A stretch of DNA of 64,000 nucleotides from Micromonospora sp. FIMYZ51 (lineage in GTDB: Bacteria; Actinomycetota; Actinomycetes; Mycobacteriales; Micromonosporaceae), in contig NZ_CP134706.1 of NCBI RefSeq assembly GCF_038246755.1, positions 2,666,001 to 2,730,000 on the forward strand, given 5' to 3'. The first letter of the stretch is position 1; each line of letters opens with the position of its first letter. The translations under genes and the position numbers were made by a program. The notes below the pieces were generated by a model, which searched no databases, was not told the origin of the DNA, and was given only the letters and a program-made list of their open reading frames with translations. Below are positions 61,545-64,000 of the stretch, one piece after another.

Positions 61545-64000
61545 ATGCCCGCGAGTCGTCCGAGCGAGCAGGCGATCGCCGTCGTCGGCATGTCCTGCCG
61601 CGTGCCGGGCGCCGACGACCTCGACGCCTTCTGGCGGCTGTTGCGCGACGGCGTCGACGCGATCGGCGACCTGCCGCCGGGCCGGTGGGACCTCGACGAC
61701 ACCGTCGAGGTCGCCGGGCTGCGCCGGGGCGGATTCCTGGCCGGGGTCGCCGACTTCGACCCCGGATTCTTCGGCATCTCGCCGCGCGAGGCCGTGGCCA
61801 TGGACCCACGGCAGCGGCTGTCCCTGGAGTTGAGCTGGACCGCGCTGGAGCATGCCGGGGTGGCGCCGGCGGGACTGCGCGGCGGCTCGGCCGCGGTGTT
61901 CCTCGGTGCCGCAGGCGATGACTACGCCGCTCTCGTGCACCGGCACGGTGACGCCGCGGTGTCGCACCACTCGCTGACCGGGCTGAGTCGCGCCGTCATC
62001 GCCAACCGCGTCTCCTACCACCTCGGCCTGCGCGGACCCAGCCTCACCGTGGACGCGGCGCAGTCGTCCTCCCTGGTCGCCGTGCACCTGGCTGCGGAGA
62101 GCCTGCGGTCGGGCGCGGTTCGGCTGGCGCTTGCCGGCGGCGTACACCTGAATGTGACGCCGGACAGCACACTTGCCTTCGCCCGCGCCGGTGCGCTCTC
62201 CCCCGACGGCCGCTGTCACGTCTTCGACGCCCGCGCCAACGGCACCGTCCGGGGGGAGGGCGGCGGGGTGGTCGTGCTCAAGCGCCTGGCCGACGCCCTC
62301 GCGGACGGTGACCGGATCCACGGCGTCCTGCTCGGCAGTGCGGTAAACAACGACGGCGGCGGTGCCGGCCTCACCGTCCCCGACGGCGACGCGCAGCGCG
62401 AGCTGCTGCGCGATGCCTGCGCGCAGGCCGGGGTGGACCCGGCGCAGGTGAGCTACGTCGAGCTGCACGGCACCGGGACCAGGGCCGGGGACCCGGTTGA
62501 GGCGCAGGCGCTCGGCTCGGTGTTCGGTCTCGGCCGCCCCGAGGAGCAGCCTCTGCTGGTCGGCTCGGTGAAGACAAACATCGGGCACCTCGACGCCGCC
62601 GCCGGGGTGATCGGATTGATCAAGGTGCTTCTGTCGCTCGGCCACGGCGCCCTACCGGCGAGCCTGCACTACCGTGAGCCGAACCCGGCGATCCCGATGG
62701 ACCGCCTGCGGCTGCGCGTCAACGACACGACCTCGCCGTGGCCGGACGGCCGCCGGCTGGCGGGCGTCAGCTCGTTCGGCGTGGGCGGCACGAACTGCCA
62801 CGTGGTGGTCGGGGCGGCCCCGGCCGTGACCCGGCCGCACCTTGCCGGGCCCGCGAACGACGATCCGACCGCGCCGGTGCCGGTGCTGGTGTCGGGTCAC
62901 ACGCCGGCGGCGCTGCGGGCCCAAGCCGCGCGGCTGCGGGACTGGGTGGCCGCCGACAGCGGCCTGCGCCCGGCCGACGTCGGGTACGCGACGGTCACCA
63001 CCCGTTCGGTGCTGGAGCACCGTGGCGTCGTGGTCGCCACGGAGCGCGCCGAGTTGCTGGCCGGTCTGGCCGCGCTCGCGGCGGGCGAGCCGTCGCCACA
63101 CGTGGTCGAGGGTACGGCGGGCCCGGTCGGGGACGTGGTGTGGATGTTCCCCGGCCAGGGCCCGCAGTGGGCGGGGATGGCCCTGGCGTTGTGGGATTCC
63201 CTGCCGCTGTTCGCCGCGCCGATGGATGCGTGCGCCCGGCTGCTGGACGGGCTGGTCGACTGGTCGCTGCGCGAGGTGCTCGCCGACGAGGCCGCCCTGC
63301 GCCGCATGGACGTCATGCAGCCCGCGCTGTTCGCGGTGCAGGTCTGCCTGGCGCAGGTCTGGCGCGCCGTCGGCCTGCGGCCGGCGGCCGTGGTGGGCCA
63401 CTCCCAGGGCGAGATGACGGCGGCCTGCGCGGCCGGCATCGTGTCCGTGGAAGACGCGCTGCGGTTCCTGGTCGAACGCAGCCGGGCCATCGTCGCGCGG
63501 CTGTCCGGCCACGGCGCGATGGCCCTGCTGGCGATGCCCGTGGCCGACGTCGACCAGACCCGGGTCGCGATCGGTGCGGTGAACGCCCCGAACGCGGTGG
63601 TGGTGTCCGGCGCGGTCGAGGCCGTCCGGGAGACGATTGCCGAACACGCGGCGCGCGGCGTGCGCACCCGCCTGGTCCCCATCGACTACGCCTCGCACTC
63701 GCCGCAGGTGGAGGTGATCCGCGACGAGGTGCTGCGCGCCGCAGCGAAGGTCACCACCCGCGACGGCGAGGCCGCCTTCTACTCCACCGTGACCGGCGGC
63801 CCGTTGCCCGCGCCCGCGCTGGACGCCGAGTACTGGTACCGCAACCTGCGGGAGCGGGTGCGGCTGGAGGAGGCCGTCCGCGCCCTGGCGGACGCCGGAC
63901 ACGGCGTGTTCGTCGAGGCCAGCCCGCACCCGGTGCTGACCGGGCCGGTGCGCGAGACGCTGGCCGGGGAGCGTGCCGTCGTACAGGGCACCCTGCGCCG
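61545..64000 (+). CDS. Modular type I PKS, KSQ-AT loading module (partial)
   Basis: Runs off the window after about 818 codons. From an ATG with GGAGAGG upstream. The KS has Gln173 in place of the catalytic Cys (DAAQSSSL) while the two His (ELHGTGT, NIGHLDAA) remain, so it is a decarboxylating KSQ loading domain. It is followed by an AT with GHSQGE (residues 618-623, Ser620) and YASH at 715-718, the methylmalonyl-type signature. It should load methylmalonyl and decarboxylate it to a propionyl starter. The rest of the protein lies outside the window. A cis-AT PKS next to an AT-less hybrid is unusual. Confidence 0.9.
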   Translation, partial: MPASRPSEQAIAVVGMSCRVPGADDLDAFWRLLRDGVDAIGDLPPGRWDLDDTVEVAGLRRGGFLAGVADFDPGFFGISPREAVAMDPRQRLSLELSWTALEHAGVAPAGLRGGSAAVFLGAAGDDYAALVHRHGDAAVSHHSLTGLSRAVIANRVSYHLGLRGPSLTVDAAQSSSLVAVHLAAESLRSGAVRLALAGGVHLNVTPDSTLAFARAGALSPDGRCHVFDARANGTVRGEGGGVVVLKRLADALADGDRIHGVLLGSAVNNDGGGAGLTVPDGDAQRELLRDACAQAGVDPAQVSYVELHGTGTRAGDPVEAQALGSVFGLGRPEEQPLLVGSVKTNIGHLDAAAGVIGLIKVLLSLGHGALPASLHYREPNPAIPMDRLRLRVNDTTSPWPDGRRLAGVSSFGVGGTNCHVVVGAAPAVTRPHLAGPANDDPTAPVPVLVSGHTPAALRAQAARLRDWVAADSGLRPADVGYATVTTRSVLEHRGVVVATERAELLAGLAALAAGEPSPHVVEGTAGPVGDVVWMFPGQGPQWAGMALALWDSLPLFAAPMDACARLLDGLVDWSLREVLADEAALRRMDVMQPALFAVQVCLAQVWRAVGLRPAAVVGHSQGEMTAACAAGIVSVEDALRFLVERSRAIVARLSGHGAMALLAMPVADVDQTRVAIGAVNAPNAVVVSGAVEAVRETIAEHAARGVRTRLVPIDYASHSPQVEVIRDEVLRAAAKVTTRDGEAAFYSTVTGGPLPAPALDAEYWYRNLRERVRLEEAVRALADAGHGVFVEASPHPVLTGPVRETLAGERAVVQGTLR

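Overview
The window is very GC-rich DNA with dense, often overlapping genes, GTG and TTG starts, and actinobacterial families (SARP and XRE regulators, a DUF2637-type membrane protein, large modular PKS/NRPS genes). It is most likely from an actinomycete; a Micromonosporaceae-like genome is my guess, not something the sequence proves.

Region 1 (about 1-14.7 kb) reads like an accessory or mobile island. Its right end carries a DUF2637-like membrane protein and a small cysteine-containing protein of the kind found on actinomycete integrative elements. No integrase, tRNA or att site is visible. The cargo is: (a) a leftward operon of a radical SAM enzyme, two related RNase H-fold/DEDD-exonuclease-like proteins (one frameshifted), a P-loop nucleotide kinase-like protein and a Nudix hydrolase; (b) two XRE-type regulators; (c) a complete graspetide-type RiPP cassette with an 89-aa precursor containing an Asp-Gly, an ATP-grasp ligase and a PIMT-like methyltransferase; (d) small zinc-ribbon and winged-helix proteins and a divergent XRE regulator; (e) a bifunctional NAD(P)HX repair enzyme and a HAD phosphatase.

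Region 2 (15-20 kb) starts with a SARP regulator cut off exactly at its NB-ARC Walker A motif. It is followed by a secreted protein and a two-gene unit: a ThDP 2-oxoacid decarboxylase-like enzyme and a D-amino-acid-oxidase-like flavoenzyme. The flavoenzyme looks circularly permuted and carries a one-base frameshift.

Region 3 (20-30.3 kb) is a five-gene set resembling the SCO2521-SCO2525 families of Streptomyces (methyltransferase, large helical protein, variant P-loop ATPase, two unknowns). Immediately beside it is a 1404-aa DUF4062-NACHT-HEAT protein, an NLR-like STAND ATPase that may be an immune or defence sensor.

Region 4 (30.3-35.4 kb) holds a sugar porter, an FAD monooxygenase/MarR pair with a palindromic operator candidate, a metallophosphoesterase and an SDR.

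Region 5 (35.5 kb to the right edge) is a hybrid PKS-NRPS cluster. A flavin-dependent halogenase diverges from an AT-less PKS-NRPS (DH-ACP-dead ACP-DH-KS-KR-ACP-KS0-PCP-C-A-PCP). That gene is translationally coupled to an NRPS (C-A(Thr)-PCP-C-A[nMT]-PCP-degenerate C), then a CPA2 antiporter. A HEYHH-containing protein and the start of a cis-AT PKS with a KSQ-AT(methylmalonyl) loading module follow. The 1-kb divergent promoter region between halogenase and PKS contains a roughly 125-bp inverted duplication that begins with a perfect 12-bp palindrome.
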